Position numbers and translations under genes: made by a program. A DNA stretch of 24,398 nucleotides, taken from positions 1 to 24,398 of the forward strand of contig SFJN01000045.1 in assembly GCA_004555055.1 (NCBI GenBank), in the 5' to 3' direction. This document shows, piece after piece, positions 15,836 through 23,148 of the stretch (position 1 is the stretch's first letter; each line of letters opens with the position of its first letter). Below the pieces are notes generated by a model, which was given only the letters and a program-made list of their open reading frames with translations, was not told the DNA's origin and did not search any database. The DNA comes from Bacteroidales bacterium (GTDB taxonomy: Bacteria; Bacteroidota; Bacteroidia; Bacteroidales; Bacteroidaceae).

Positions 15836-16231
15836 TTAATATACGTAGCAAAGAACCTCACCGCCAATCTTCAGTGCGGCAGCTTCCTTGTCAGTCATTA
15901 CACCTTTGGACGTGGAGATGATGGCGATTCCAAGTCCGTTAATTACACGGGGCATCTCACGGTAGCCGGTGTACTTGCGCATACCGGGAGTGGAAACACG
16001 CTTGAGGCTCTTGATGGCACTGACCTTGGTCTGGGGGTTGTACTTGAGCGCGATCTTGATGGTGCCCTGAGGACCATCTTCCACAAACTTGAAGTTGAGG
16101 ATGTAACCTTTGTCGAAGAGAATCTTGGTGATGTCCTTCTTGAGGTTCGAAGCGGGAACCTCTACCACGCGGTGCTTGGCCTGGATGGCGTTGCGCAGTC
16201 TGGTGAGGTAGTCTGCTATAGGATCAGTCAT
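15836..16231 (-). CDS. rpsH: 30S ribosomal protein S8
   Basis: S8 binds helix 21 of 16S rRNA early in assembly and in E. coli represses the spc operon. The 131-residue protein starts MTDPIADYLTRLRNAIQAKH and has the conserved ending ISTSKGVMTDKEAAALKIGGEVLCYVY. The leader before the ATG is A/T-rich without a Shine-Dalgarno sequence. It lies 90 nt after rpsN, a slightly wide spacing. Confidence 0.97.
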   Translation of the reverse strand: MTDPIADYLTRLRNAIQAKHRVVEVPASNLKKDITKILFDKGYILNFKFVEDGPQGTIKIALKYNPQTKVSAIKSLKRVSTPGMRKYTGYREMPRVINGLGIAIISTSKGVMTDKEAAALKIGGEVLCYVY

Positions 16232-16321
16232 TGTTTTGTAATTGTTTAATTTATCGGGACTTTCCCGACAGTGTTAAAGAATTGAAATTGATTTGGGTGC
16301 AGTGTTAAGCTTGCGTGCTTC

Positions 16322-16621
16322 TTACCAGCTTGCCTTCTTTACGCCGGGGATGAGACCAGCCGAAGCCATTTCGCGGAACTGGATACGGGAAAGTCCGAAG
16401 AGGCGGATATAGCCCTTGGGACGTCCGGTAATCTTGCAGCGGTTGTGCAGACGGATGGGATTGGCGTTGCGGGGAATCTTCTGGAGTTTCTGAGCGGCAG
16501 CGTATGCCTCTTCGGGTTCGCCATGGTTGACGATTTCCTTGAGAGCGGCACGCTTTGCAGCATATTTAGCAACGAGTTTGGCGCGCTTCACTTCGCGAGC
16601 CTTCATTGATTCTTTTGCCAT
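16322..16621 (-). CDS. rpsN: 30S ribosomal protein S14, long zinc-free type
   Basis: S14 completes the head of the small subunit. The length of 99 residues marks the long form, without the CxxC zinc motifs of the 61-residue form; only one Cys is present (NRCKITGRPKGY). It begins MAKESMKAREVKRAKLVAKY and ends LIPGVKKASW, the standard S14 finish. It follows rplE by 12 nt. Confidence 0.97.
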   Translation of the reverse strand: MAKESMKAREVKRAKLVAKYAAKRAALKEIVNHGEPEEAYAAAQKLQKIPRNANPIRLHNRCKITGRPKGYIRLFGLSRIQFREMASAGLIPGVKKASW

Positions 16622-16633
16622 GAGAACTCTTGA

Positions 16634-17188
16634 TTAGTTGTTTTTAGCGTTCTTGAAGGGGAGTCCGAACATCTTGAGGAGTTCGTAGCCTTCTTCATCA
16701 GTCTTGGCTGTGGTGACGAAGGTGATGTTCATACCGAGGATACGGTCGATGGTATCAATGTTGATCTCGGGGAAGATAATCTGCTCGGTAACGCCGAGGG
16801 TGTAGTTACCACGTCCGTCGAACTTGCTCTCGATACCCTTGAAGTCACGGATACGGGGGAGGGCTACACGTACGAGCTTCTCCAGGAATTCGTACATGCG
16901 CTCGCGGCGCAGGGTAACCATGACACCGATAGGCATCTTCTTACGGAGCTTGAACTGTGCCACGTCCTTCTTGGAAACGGTGGCTACAGCCTTCTGGCCG
17001 GTGATGGCGGTAAGCTCGTTGATGGCTACGTCGATGATCTTCTTGTCAGCGGTAGCCATACCAAGACCCTGGTTGATGACAATCTTCTTGAGTACAGGAA
17101 TCTGCATGGCGGAGGAGTAACCAAACTTCTCCTTGAGTGCGGGAGCGATGCGCTCCTTATAGTCATTCTTGAGTTGTGCGGTATTCAT
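16634..17188 (-). CDS. rplE: 50S ribosomal protein L5
   Basis: L5 binds 5S rRNA and contacts the P-site tRNA and S13. The 184-residue protein starts MNTAQLKNDYKERIAPALKE and has IPVLKKIVINQGLGMA, TGQKAVATVSKKDVAQFKLR, the LPRIRDFKGI segment, and the TTAKTDEEGYELLKMFGLPF C-terminus. These identify the family with confidence. It is 2 nt after rplX, suggesting coupling. Confidence 0.97.
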   Translation of the reverse strand: MNTAQLKNDYKERIAPALKEKFGYSSAMQIPVLKKIVINQGLGMATADKKIIDVAINELTAITGQKAVATVSKKDVAQFKLRKKMPIGVMVTLRRERMYEFLEKLVRVALPRIRDFKGIESKFDGRGNYTLGVTEQIIFPEINIDTIDRILGMNITFVTTAKTDEEGYELLKMFGLPFKNAKNN

Positions 17189-17190
17189 TC

Positions 17191-17505
17191 TTAAATCTCC
17201 TCACCGGACTTTTTAGCGTAACGTACCTTCTTTCCGTCAACCATCTTGTAGCCTACACGTGTGGGCTTGCCGGTTTTGGGATCGACGACGTTGAGGTTAG
17301 AAACATGGATAGGAGCTTCAACGGTGATGAAGCCACCCTGAGGATTTTGGGCACTGGGTTTCTGGCTCTTCTGAACCTTGTTGAGACCCTCGACAACTGC
17401 ACGCTGCTTGTCGACGATGACGCGGGAAACGACGCCGGTCTTTCCCTTGTCCTTGCCGGCGAGAACACAGACGGTGTCGCCCTTCTTGATGTGTAACTTA
17501 CTCAT
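17191..17505 (-). CDS. rplX: 50S ribosomal protein L24
   Basis: L24 is an early assembly initiator of the large subunit, near the exit-tunnel opening. The 104-residue protein starts MSKLHIKKGDTVCVLAGKDK with a KOW motif at about residues 4-35, then VVEGLNKVQKSQKPSAQNPQ and a C-terminal segment ending VRYAKKSGEEI. It follows rplN by 30 nt. Confidence 0.97.
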   Translation of the reverse strand: MSKLHIKKGDTVCVLAGKDKGKTGVVSRVIVDKQRAVVEGLNKVQKSQKPSAQNPQGGFITVEAPIHVSNLNVVDPKTGKPTRVGYKMVDGKKVRYAKKSGEEI

Positions 17506-17535
17506 ATTATTGAGGTCGGTAGTGTCTTTGTTTGA

Positions 17536-17901
17536 TTAAAGTACTTCGGGTGCGAGGGAAACCACCTTCATGTTCACTGCACGGAGCTCACGGGCTACAG
17601 GACCGAAGATACGGCTTCCGCGAAGTTCACCGGCATTGTTGAGGAGGACGCAGGCATTGTCATCGAAGCGGATGTAGGAACCGTCGGCACGACGGATTTC
17701 CTTCTTGGTGCGTACGATGAGCGCCTTTGAAACGGCACCCTTCTTGATATCGCTCGAGGGGATGACGTTCTTGATGGCCACAACGATGACATCTCCCACA
17801 GAAGCATAGCGACGCTTGGTTCCACCAAGGACGCGGATACAGAGGGCCTCGCGGGCACCGCTGTTATCACATACGGTTAATCTGGATTCAGTCTGGATCA
17901 T
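17536..17901 (-). CDS. rplN: 50S ribosomal protein L14
   Basis: L14 takes part in intersubunit bridges with 16S rRNA and binds silencing factor RsfS in other bacteria. The 121-residue protein starts MIQTESRLTVCDNSGAREAL and shows the signature VIVVAIKNVIPSSDIKKG, then VRTKKEIRRADGSYIRFDDN. It ends FGPVARELRAVNMKVVSLAPEVL, as in nearly all bacterial L14. It lies 2 nt after rpsQ. Confidence 0.97.
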   Translation of the reverse strand: MIQTESRLTVCDNSGAREALCIRVLGGTKRRYASVGDVIVVAIKNVIPSSDIKKGAVSKALIVRTKKEIRRADGSYIRFDDNACVLLNNAGELRGSRIFGPVARELRAVNMKVVSLAPEVL

Positions 17902-17903
17902 GA

Positions 17904-18158
17904 TTACTTAGCTCTTTCTACGATTTCGACTACTCTCCAACGCTTTGTCTTGCTCATGGGGCGGGTTTCCATGATGAGCACAGTATCACCGGGGTTGCAC
18001 TCGTTCTTTTCATCGTGAGCGTGATACTTCTTGGTCTTGGAGACGAACTTACCATAAATAGGGTGCTTTTCCTTGAATTTGGCGGCTACGACGATGGTTT
18101 TGTCCATCTTGTTGCTCGTTACCACACCCTGGCGGGTCTTTCTTAAATTTCTTTCCAT
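17904..18158 (-). CDS. rpsQ: 30S ribosomal protein S17
   Basis: S17 is a primary 16S rRNA binder needed for small-subunit body assembly. The 84-residue OB-fold protein has RQGVVTSNKMDKTIVVAAKF near its start, HDEKNECNPGDTVLIMETRP in the middle and SKTKRWRVVEIVERAK at its end. The gene upstream, rpmC, is unusually far away (205 nt), so translation here cannot be coupled directly to rpmC unless the small reading frame at 18169-18277 is used. Confidence 0.97.
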   Translation of the reverse strand: MERNLRKTRQGVVTSNKMDKTIVVAAKFKEKHPIYGKFVSKTKKYHAHDEKNECNPGDTVLIMETRPMSKTKRWRVVEIVERAK

Positions 18159-18168
18159 CTGGAGTCAG

Positions 18169-18277
18169 TTATTTGATGTAGAGTCTTTTGGGGTCAGCGT
18201 TGTCGGCAGGCGTAGCATTTTCCGCTGCCGTTTCCACCTCAGCCGGGGTTTGCTCATCAGTGTGTGTTGTCGTTCAT
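18169..18277 (-). pseudogene. Possible small acidic ORF in the rpmC-rpsQ gap, out of frame at an AC run
   Basis: In the 205-nt gap, ATG at 18277 starts MNDNTH and meets TGA after an alternating AC run (18260-18267). In the next frame the sequence goes on as TDEQTPAEVETAAENA and ends ADPKRLYIK at TAA 18169-18171, only 10 nt before the rpsQ start. Adding one AC unit would join both parts into a 36-residue acidic protein. The composition looks like coding sequence rather than spacer. I do not recognise the protein. It may be a decayed gene, a dinucleotide-run error, or chance. Confidence 0.3.
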
Positions 18278-18363
18278 CAGTAAACCCTTGCCATAATGTA
18301 TGAGGTGAATCGCATCCGGTAATGCATCTGGCTGCGGCAGGCATCACCCTTGGACATGTACGA

Positions 18364-18549
18364 TTACTTTTCGTTGAGCACAGTCTTCATCCGGGCGATG
18401 GTACGGCGGAGAGCCTTGATCTGTGCAGTGTTTCCGAGAGGAGAGATGCTGTGGTTGAGGACCATCTGGTTGTACTGTGCCTCAACCGTGGCGATGCGCT
18501 CAGCGAGCTCGCCTTTAGCTTTTAATTCGCGTATTTCTGCAGTTTTCAT
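18364..18549 (-). CDS. rpmC: 50S ribosomal protein L29
   Basis: L29 lies at the exit tunnel beside L23 and contacts trigger factor and SRP. The 61-residue protein starts MKTAEIRELKAKGELAERIA at ATG 18549, two bases after the rplP stop (TGA TC ATG); a TTG two codons upstream is less likely. Two helices form the usual antiparallel hairpin; the second has NTAQIKALRRTIARMKTVLNEK. Downstream spacing to rpsQ is exceptionally long for this cluster. Confidence 0.95.
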   Translation of the reverse strand: MKTAEIRELKAKGELAERIATVEAQYNQMVLNHSISPLGNTAQIKALRRTIARMKTVLNEK

Positions 18550-18551
18550 GA

Positions 18552-18977
18552 TCAAGCGTTTTTATCGTAATCGTGACGGACAATGAATTTGGTGGTCACG
18601 GGAAGCTTCTGTGCGGCGAGGCGAAGGGCTTCCTTGGCAACCTCGAAGGGAACACCATCGATTTCGAAGATGATACGTCCGGGAGTGATGGGGAACACGT
18701 AACCTACGGGGTCACCCTTACCTTTACCCATTCGGACGTCAGCAGGCTTCTTGGTGATGGGTTTGTCGGGGAAGATGCGGATCCAGCTCTGTCCCTCACG
18801 CTGCATGTAACGGGTCATGGCTACACGGGCAGCTTCAATCTGGCGACCGGTAATCCAGTGAGTATCGAGGCTCTTGATACCGAAACTACCGAAGGCAAGC
18901 TGGTTGCCACGCTGGGCGTTGCCCTTGCAACGGCCCTTTTGCGGTCTGCGATATTTTGTTCTTTTAGGCTGTAACAT
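18552..18977 (-). CDS. rplP: 50S ribosomal protein L16
   Basis: L16 positions the A-site tRNA and helps organise the peptidyl transferase region. The 141-residue protein starts MLQPKRTKYRRPQKGRCKGN and has FGSFGIKSLDTHWITGRQIE, and RMGKGKGDPVGYVFPITPGR with R82, the residue matching the arginine hydroxylated in E. coli. The end LAAQKLPVTTKFIVRHDY is canonical. It follows rpsC by 20 nt and precedes rpmC by 2 nt. Confidence 0.97.
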   Translation of the reverse strand: MLQPKRTKYRRPQKGRCKGNAQRGNQLAFGSFGIKSLDTHWITGRQIEAARVAMTRYMQREGQSWIRIFPDKPITKKPADVRMGKGKGDPVGYVFPITPGRIIFEIDGVPFEVAKEALRLAAQKLPVTTKFIVRHDYDKNA

Positions 18978-18997
18978 GATTTACTCTTGTCGGAAGA

Positions 18998-19738
18998 TTA
19001 GCGGTTAGTGTTTCGTTTGTTGCGGCCGGAACGTCCTTCGCGACGTTCTCCGCGGCCTTCCTGCTCGCGACGGCCACCCTTCTCGGGAGTGAAGTTGGGG
19101 GTGAGGTCCTTCTTTCCGTAGACTTCGCCGCGACAAATCCACACCTTGATACCGAGGATACCCACCTTGGTGAGGGCTGTGGTCTGGCAGTAGTCAATGT
19201 CAGCGCGGAAGGTGTGGAGAGGAGTACGTCCTTCCTTGTACATCTCCTTGCGTGCCATTTCGGCACCGTTGAGACGTCCGCAGATCTGCACCTTCACGCC
19301 TTCTGCACCCTGGCGCATTGCATTGGCAATGGCGAGCTTGATGGCACGGCGGTAAGAGATCTTGCCTTCAATCTGGCGGGCGAGGCTCTTGCCTACGATG
19401 TTGGCGTCGAGATCAGGCTTCTTCACTTCGAAAACGTTGATCTGAACGTCCTTATCGGTAATCTTCTTGAGTTCTTCCTTGAGTTTGTCAACTTCCTGTC
19501 CGCTCTTGCCGATGATGAAACCGGGGCGGGCGGTGCACACGGTGATGGTAATGAGCTTGGGAGTGCGCTCGATGACGATGCGGCTTACAGAAGCCTTGGC
19601 GAGGCGCTCGTCGAGATACTTGCGGATTTTGCTGTCCTCGAGGATATTGTCGCCGAAGTTGTCGCCACCGAACCAGTTGGAGTCCCAACCGCGGATAATA
19701 CCGAGGCGGTTAGCAATAGGGTTTACTTTCTGTCCCAT
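18998..19738 (-). CDS. rpsC: 30S ribosomal protein S3 with Arg/Glu/Gly-rich tail
   Basis: S3 forms part of the mRNA entry channel with S4 and S5 and has helicase-like function in E. coli. The 246-residue protein starts MGQKVNPIANRLGIIRGWDS. The KH type II domain (about 40-110) has the loop FIIGKSGQEVDKLKEEL (GKSG 77-80). The C-terminal domain has DIDYCQTTALTKVGILGIKV. The last 29 residues are a low-complexity GRREQEGRGERREGRSGRN tail, longer than needed for the fold and probably disordered. Confidence 0.97.
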   Translation of the reverse strand: MGQKVNPIANRLGIIRGWDSNWFGGDNFGDNILEDSKIRKYLDERLAKASVSRIVIERTPKLITITVCTARPGFIIGKSGQEVDKLKEELKKITDKDVQINVFEVKKPDLDANIVGKSLARQIEGKISYRRAIKLAIANAMRQGAEGVKVQICGRLNGAEMARKEMYKEGRTPLHTFRADIDYCQTTALTKVGILGIKVWICRGEVYGKKDLTPNFTPEKGGRREQEGRGERREGRSGRNKRNTNR

Positions 19739-19757
19739 GTTTTACTATTTCTCTGAA

Positions 19758-20156
19758 TTAGTCATTGGTTTTGGTGCCGACGAAAATGGCGACATGGTTG
19801 GAACGCTTGCGGATGCGATAGCCGCGGCCCTGAGGTGCGGGGCGCATGCGTTTGAGGGTGGCAGCTCCGTCACAGTAGATGTTCGTTACGAAGAGTTCAC
19901 CGTCTTCGGCCTTACGGCCGTTCTTCTGCTCCCAGTTGGCGATGGCAGAGCAGAGGAGCTTCTCGAGGTCCTGTGCTGCATGCTTCTTGTTGAAGCGCAG
20001 GGTACCGAGAGCGCGATTGACCTCCATACCGCGGATGAGGTCTACAACGTAGCGCATCTTGCGGGGGCTGGAGGGGCAATTCTGCAACTTTGCAAAATAT
20101 TGGGTTTTGAGGGCCTCCTTACGGGCGAGGGCGGCCAGTCTTTTTCTTGCTCCCAT
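19758..20156 (-). CDS. rplV: 50S ribosomal protein L22
   Basis: L22 spans the large subunit, and its long beta hairpin lines the exit tunnel. The 132-residue protein begins MGARKRLAALARKEALKTQY, has CPSSPRKMRYVVDLIRGMEV (27-46) and the tunnel loop at about 95-118 (CDGAATLKRMRPAPQGRGYR), followed by KRSNHVAIFVGTK. The basic N-terminal extension of about 20 residues is usual in Bacteroidetes. It lies 19 nt before rpsC and 114 nt after rpsS. Confidence 0.97.
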   Translation of the reverse strand: MGARKRLAALARKEALKTQYFAKLQNCPSSPRKMRYVVDLIRGMEVNRALGTLRFNKKHAAQDLEKLLCSAIANWEQKNGRKAEDGELFVTNIYCDGAATLKRMRPAPQGRGYRIRKRSNHVAIFVGTKTND

Positions 20157-20270
20157 TATTTTTGGATATGTGTTGTTTTTATCTGGATTGAATGTGTAGG
20201 TCCTCTACATATTATTATTTATATATGTGTCAGAGGATGTGGTTTTATGGATGGAATGTCCGTGAAGAAA
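20157..20270 (-). promoter_or_regulatory. rpsS-rplV spacer with bulged hairpin
   Basis: This 114-nt A/T-rich gap is long for the cluster. CCTCT-ACATAT (20202-20212) pairs with ATATGT-gtc-AGAGG (20223-20236), giving 11 base pairs, a three-base bulge and a 10-nt A/T loop. No T-run follows, so it is not a standard terminator. It may be an RNA processing site or a ribosomal protein binding element. Confidence 0.4.
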
Positions 20271-20537
20271 TCACTTCTTCTTGCCACCGTGTCCACCGAA
20301 CTTGCGGGTGGGGGCAAACTCTCCGAGCTTGTGGCCTACCATGTTTTCGGTAACGTAAACGGGGATGAACTTGTTTCCGTTGTGCACTGCTACGGTGTGG
20401 CCTACGAAATCAGGGCTGATCATAGAAGCACGGGACCAAGTCTTTACCACATTCTTCTTGCCACTCTCGTTCATGGCGAGAATCTTCTTCTCGAGAGAGA
20501 CAGCGATGAAGGGACCTTTCTTAAGAGAACGACTCAT
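20271..20537 (-). CDS. rpsS: 30S ribosomal protein S19
   Basis: S19 lies in the head of the small subunit, forming a heterodimer with S13 near the A site. The 88-residue protein starts MSRSLKKGPFIAVSLEKKIL and has the signature SRASMISPDFVGHTVAVHNG, then KFIPVYVTENMVGHKLGEFA and PTRKFGGHGGKKK. It follows rplB by 15 nt. Confidence 0.97.
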   Translation of the reverse strand: MSRSLKKGPFIAVSLEKKILAMNESGKKNVVKTWSRASMISPDFVGHTVAVHNGNKFIPVYVTENMVGHKLGEFAPTRKFGGHGGKKK

Positions 20538-20552
20538 ATTGCGATCTTGTTA

Positions 20553-21377
20553 TTACTTGTTTCGACGTTCAATAATGTACTTGTTGCTCTGCTTCTTGGG
20601 TGCACGAGTCTTAAGACCCTTAGCGTAGAGACCGGTGCGGCTGCGGGGATGTCCTCCGGACTGACGGCCTTCACCACCACCCATCGGGTGATCGTGGGGG
20701 TTCATCACGACGCCACGGTTATGAGGACGACGGCCGAGCCAGCGGCTGCGTCCAGCCTTACCGCTCGATTCGAGGGCGTGGTCACTGTTACCTACGCTAC
20801 CGATGGTAGCCTTGCAGGCGCTGAGGATCTGACGGGTTTCACCCGAGGGGAGCTTGATGACGCAATACTTGCCTTCACGCGAAGTGAGCTGAGCGAAGTT
20901 TCCTGCCGAACGGACGAGGAGAGCACCCTGTCCGGGACGGAGCTCGATGTTGTGGATAACGGTACCCACAGGGATGTTGGCGAGGGGGAGGGAGTTTCCG
21001 ATTTCGGGAGCAGCCTCTGCGCCGGAAAGAAGAACGTCGCCAACCTTCAATCCATTGGGAGCGATGATATAACGCTTTTCACCGTCAGCATAGAACAGGA
21101 GTGCGATGCGTGCAGAACGGTTAGGATCGTACTCGATGGTCTTTACTGTTGCGGGAACACCATCCTTCTCACGCTTGAAGTCGATGAAGCGGAACTTGCG
21201 CTTGTGGCCGCCACCGAGATAACGCATGGTCATCTTACCGGTATTGTTGCGACCGCCGGTGGTACGCTTACCGTAAACGAGAGATTTTTCAGGTACCGAT
21301 GCAGTAATCTCTTCGAAGGTACCTATAGCTTTGTGTCTTTGGCCCGGTGTTGTGGGCTTGAATTTACGTACTGCCAT
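20553..21377 (-). CDS. rplB: 50S ribosomal protein L2
   Basis: L2 is a core large-subunit protein needed for subunit association and peptidyl transfer. The 274-residue protein begins MAVRKFKPTTPGQRHKAIGT. The first domain (about 40-120) has NNTGKMTMRYLGGGHKRKFR, the second (about 125-200) an SH3-like fold, and the C-terminal part has VVMNPHDHPMGGGEGRQSGG with H230, the position of the essential His of E. coli. It starts 7 nt after the rplW stop, so the two are likely coupled. Confidence 0.97.
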   Translation of the reverse strand: MAVRKFKPTTPGQRHKAIGTFEEITASVPEKSLVYGKRTTGGRNNTGKMTMRYLGGGHKRKFRFIDFKREKDGVPATVKTIEYDPNRSARIALLFYADGEKRYIIAPNGLKVGDVLLSGAEAAPEIGNSLPLANIPVGTVIHNIELRPGQGALLVRSAGNFAQLTSREGKYCVIKLPSGETRQILSACKATIGSVGNSDHALESSGKAGRSRWLGRRPHNRGVVMNPHDHPMGGGEGRQSGGHPRSRTGLYAKGLKTRAPKKQSNKYIIERRNK

Positions 21378-21384
21378 TTTTATT

Positions 21385-21675
21385 TTAGATATTGCTGAAG
21401 AAATCGATGGTCTCGCCTTCCTTTACGGTTACGATTGCTTTCTTGAAGGCGTTGGTACGACCCTTGAGAAGACCGGCACGGGTGTAGCGGCTCTTGTTCT
21501 TGCCAGCATAGACCATGGTGTTGACATCGGTCACGGTGACATTGTAGAGCGCCTCAACCTCGGCCTTGATCTGAAGCTTGTTGGCTTCGGGCTTCACGAT
21601 GAAGCCGTACTTGTTCTGAGCCTCAGTAATCTCGGTCATCTTCTCGGTAACGAGGGGTTTGATGATGAATGCCAT
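21385..21675 (-). CDS. rplW: 50S ribosomal protein L23
   Basis: L23 is a docking site for trigger factor and SRP at the tunnel exit. The 96-residue protein starts MAFIIKPLVTEKMTEITEAQ and has KYGFIVKPEANKLQIKAEVE, ALYNVTVTDVNTMVYAGK, then GRTNAFKKAIVTVKEGETID. Length and motif order are usual for Bacteroidetes L23. The gap to rplD is 42 nt. Confidence 0.97.
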   Translation of the reverse strand: MAFIIKPLVTEKMTEITEAQNKYGFIVKPEANKLQIKAEVEALYNVTVTDVNTMVYAGKNKSRYTRAGLLKGRTNAFKKAIVTVKEGETIDFFSNI

Positions 21676-21717
21676 AACTTTTGTTCGTTTTTGTTTTTTA
21701 GGTTATGTGCCTTTTAC

Positions 21718-22344
21718 TTAGGCGAGAACTTCGTGAATGGTGTTCAGAGCGGATTCGGTAACCACCATCACATTGGCGTCGAGAATGCCGTAGGTATTGA
21801 TGTTGGCGGCTGCGGCAAGCTTGGCCTTCTGCAGGTTGCGGCTGGAGAGGTAGAGGTTCTTGTCTGCACCGGCTACTACTACGAGCACCTTCTTGTCAGC
21901 TACGTTCAGACCGTTGAGGATTTCAACGAAGCCCTTCGTGCTGGGAGCTTCCATTGTGAAGTCTTCCACTACAACAAGGGCGTTTTCCTGTACCTTGTAC
22001 GAAAGGGCGCTGCGACGGGCAAGGGCCTTCACCTTCTTGTTGAGCTTGAAGTCATAGTTGCGGGGCTTGGGACCGAACACGCGGGCACCGCCGACGAGTA
22101 CAGGCGAGTTGATATCACCGCGACGGGCACCGCCGCCACCCTTCTGGCGTCCGAGCTTGCGGGTAGAACCGCTGATTTCGCTACGTTCCTTGGACTTTGC
22201 AGTTCCCTGACGCTGTGCAGCGAGATACTGCTTTACATCGAGATAGATGGCGTGGTCGTTGGGTTCAATGCCGAAGACACTCTCATTGAGGGTTACCACC
22301 TTACCGGTAGCTTCGCCCTTGATATTCAATACATTTACTTCCAT
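21718..22344 (-). CDS. rplD: 50S ribosomal protein L4
   Basis: L4 binds 23S rRNA early, and its loop reaches the exit tunnel; in E. coli free L4 represses the S10 operon. The 208-residue protein has the tunnel loop at about 58-97 (SGSTRKLGRQKGGGGARRGD, then VLVGGARVFGPKPRNY). The C-terminal part has EILNGLNVADKKVLVVVAG, the usual Rossmann-like fold. Gap to rplC is 3 nt. Because the leader upstream of rplC could be a target of L4 or L3, this is the natural candidate regulator, though the sequence does not prove it. Confidence 0.97.
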   Translation of the reverse strand: MEVNVLNIKGEATGKVVTLNESVFGIEPNDHAIYLDVKQYLAAQRQGTAKSKERSEISGSTRKLGRQKGGGGARRGDINSPVLVGGARVFGPKPRNYDFKLNKKVKALARRSALSYKVQENALVVVEDFTMEAPSTKGFVEILNGLNVADKKVLVVVAGADKNLYLSSRNLQKAKLAAAANINTYGILDANVMVVTESALNTIHEVLA

Positions 22345-22347
22345 GTC

Positions 22348-22962
22348 TTACTTTTCTACGATTACGATTGAACCATTGCATCCGGGAACACTGCCCTTGA
22401 GAAGAAGGAGGTTGTGTTCGGGGATAACCTTTAATACCTGAAGGTTCTGCGTGGTGACGCGCTTGCCGCCCATCTGGCCGCCCATGCGCATACCCTTGAA
22501 CACCTTTGCGGGGTAGGAGCAAGCACCGATAGAACCGGGCTTACGCAGACGGTCGTCCTGACCGTGGGTTGCCTGACCTACACCACCGAAGCCGTGGCGC
22601 TTCACAACGCCCTGGAAGCCCTTACCCTTGGAAGTTCCGGCAACACTCACGAGTTCGTTCTCGCTGAAGAGTGCTACGGTGATTTCGTCGCCAAGGTTGT
22701 GCTCTTCGTCATAGACGAACTCTGCAAGGTGACGCTTGGGAGTTACACCAGCCTTCTTGAAGTGGCCGAGGAGGGGAGCAGAAACGTTCTTCTCCTTTGC
22801 ATCCTCAAAACCCACCTGAACGGCTGCATAACCATCATTTTCTACGGTCTTGACCTGAGTCACTACACAAGGACCGCATTCGATTACTGTGCACGGCACA
22901 TTCTTGCCGTCGGCACCGAAAACGGAAGTCATTCCGATTTTCTTTCCTAATAATCCTGACAT
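22348..22962 (-). CDS. rplC: 50S ribosomal protein L3, first gene of the cluster
   Basis: L3 is one of the first proteins to bind 23S rRNA and reaches the peptidyl transferase centre. The 204-residue protein starts MSGLLGKKIGMTSVFGADGK and has KGFQGVVKRHGFGGVGQATH and the KVFKGMRMGGQMGGKRVTTQ segment. The glutamine that PrmB methylates in E. coli (QNQTPG) is replaced here by Ser (ACSYPA), which suggests no such modification. No Shine-Dalgarno sequence precedes the ATG. Unusually, no rpsJ lies upstream; a leader and candidate promoter take its place. Confidence 0.96.
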   Translation of the reverse strand: MSGLLGKKIGMTSVFGADGKNVPCTVIECGPCVVTQVKTVENDGYAAVQVGFEDAKEKNVSAPLLGHFKKAGVTPKRHLAEFVYDEEHNLGDEITVALFSENELVSVAGTSKGKGFQGVVKRHGFGGVGQATHGQDDRLRKPGSIGACSYPAKVFKGMRMGGQMGGKRVTTQNLQVLKVIPEHNLLLLKGSVPGCNGSIVIVEK

Positions 22963-23145
22963 TGAGGTTTTATGAAGATTTTAGTTCGTAGCCCGCCGTT
23001 GCCTCTGCATTGGCGGGGCGATTGGTTATTTGGTTTAAAAGTGATAACCGTGAATGAATACATTGCGCACACCACCGTGTCATACCGCCTTGCGGCTTGA
23101 CAGACCCGAGTGGAGGCGGAAGAGGTACTGTCCTCTTCTTTCGGT
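22963..23145 (-). ncRNA. Candidate structured 5-prime leader of the ribosomal cluster
   Basis: About 180 nt lie between the presumed transcription start and rplC. Read in the direction of transcription it can form three hairpins: AAGAGG-ACAGTA-CCTCTT (23137-23120); TGTCA...TGACA (23102-23078) enclosing GCC-GCAA-GGC with a GNRA-type loop; and GCCCCGCC...GGCGGGC (23019-22991) with one bulge. A 38-codon upstream frame also overlaps the rplC start. Leaders of this sort control ribosomal operons by protein binding in other bacteria. This one matches no leader I can name. Confidence 0.45.
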
Positions 23146-23148
23146 GTG

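Noticed and set aside
18286..18358. A 26-codon minus-strand ORF starting MSKGDACRSQ just after rpmC
   Set aside because: Very short, no family match that I recognise, and it ends before the more plausible acidic frame in the same gap.
19467..21398. A 643-codon open frame on the plus strand across rpsC, rplV, rpsS and rplB
   Set aside because: It is antisense to four certain genes. Strong codon bias in ribosomal genes removes the codons that read as stops on the other strand. Its protein shows no family features.
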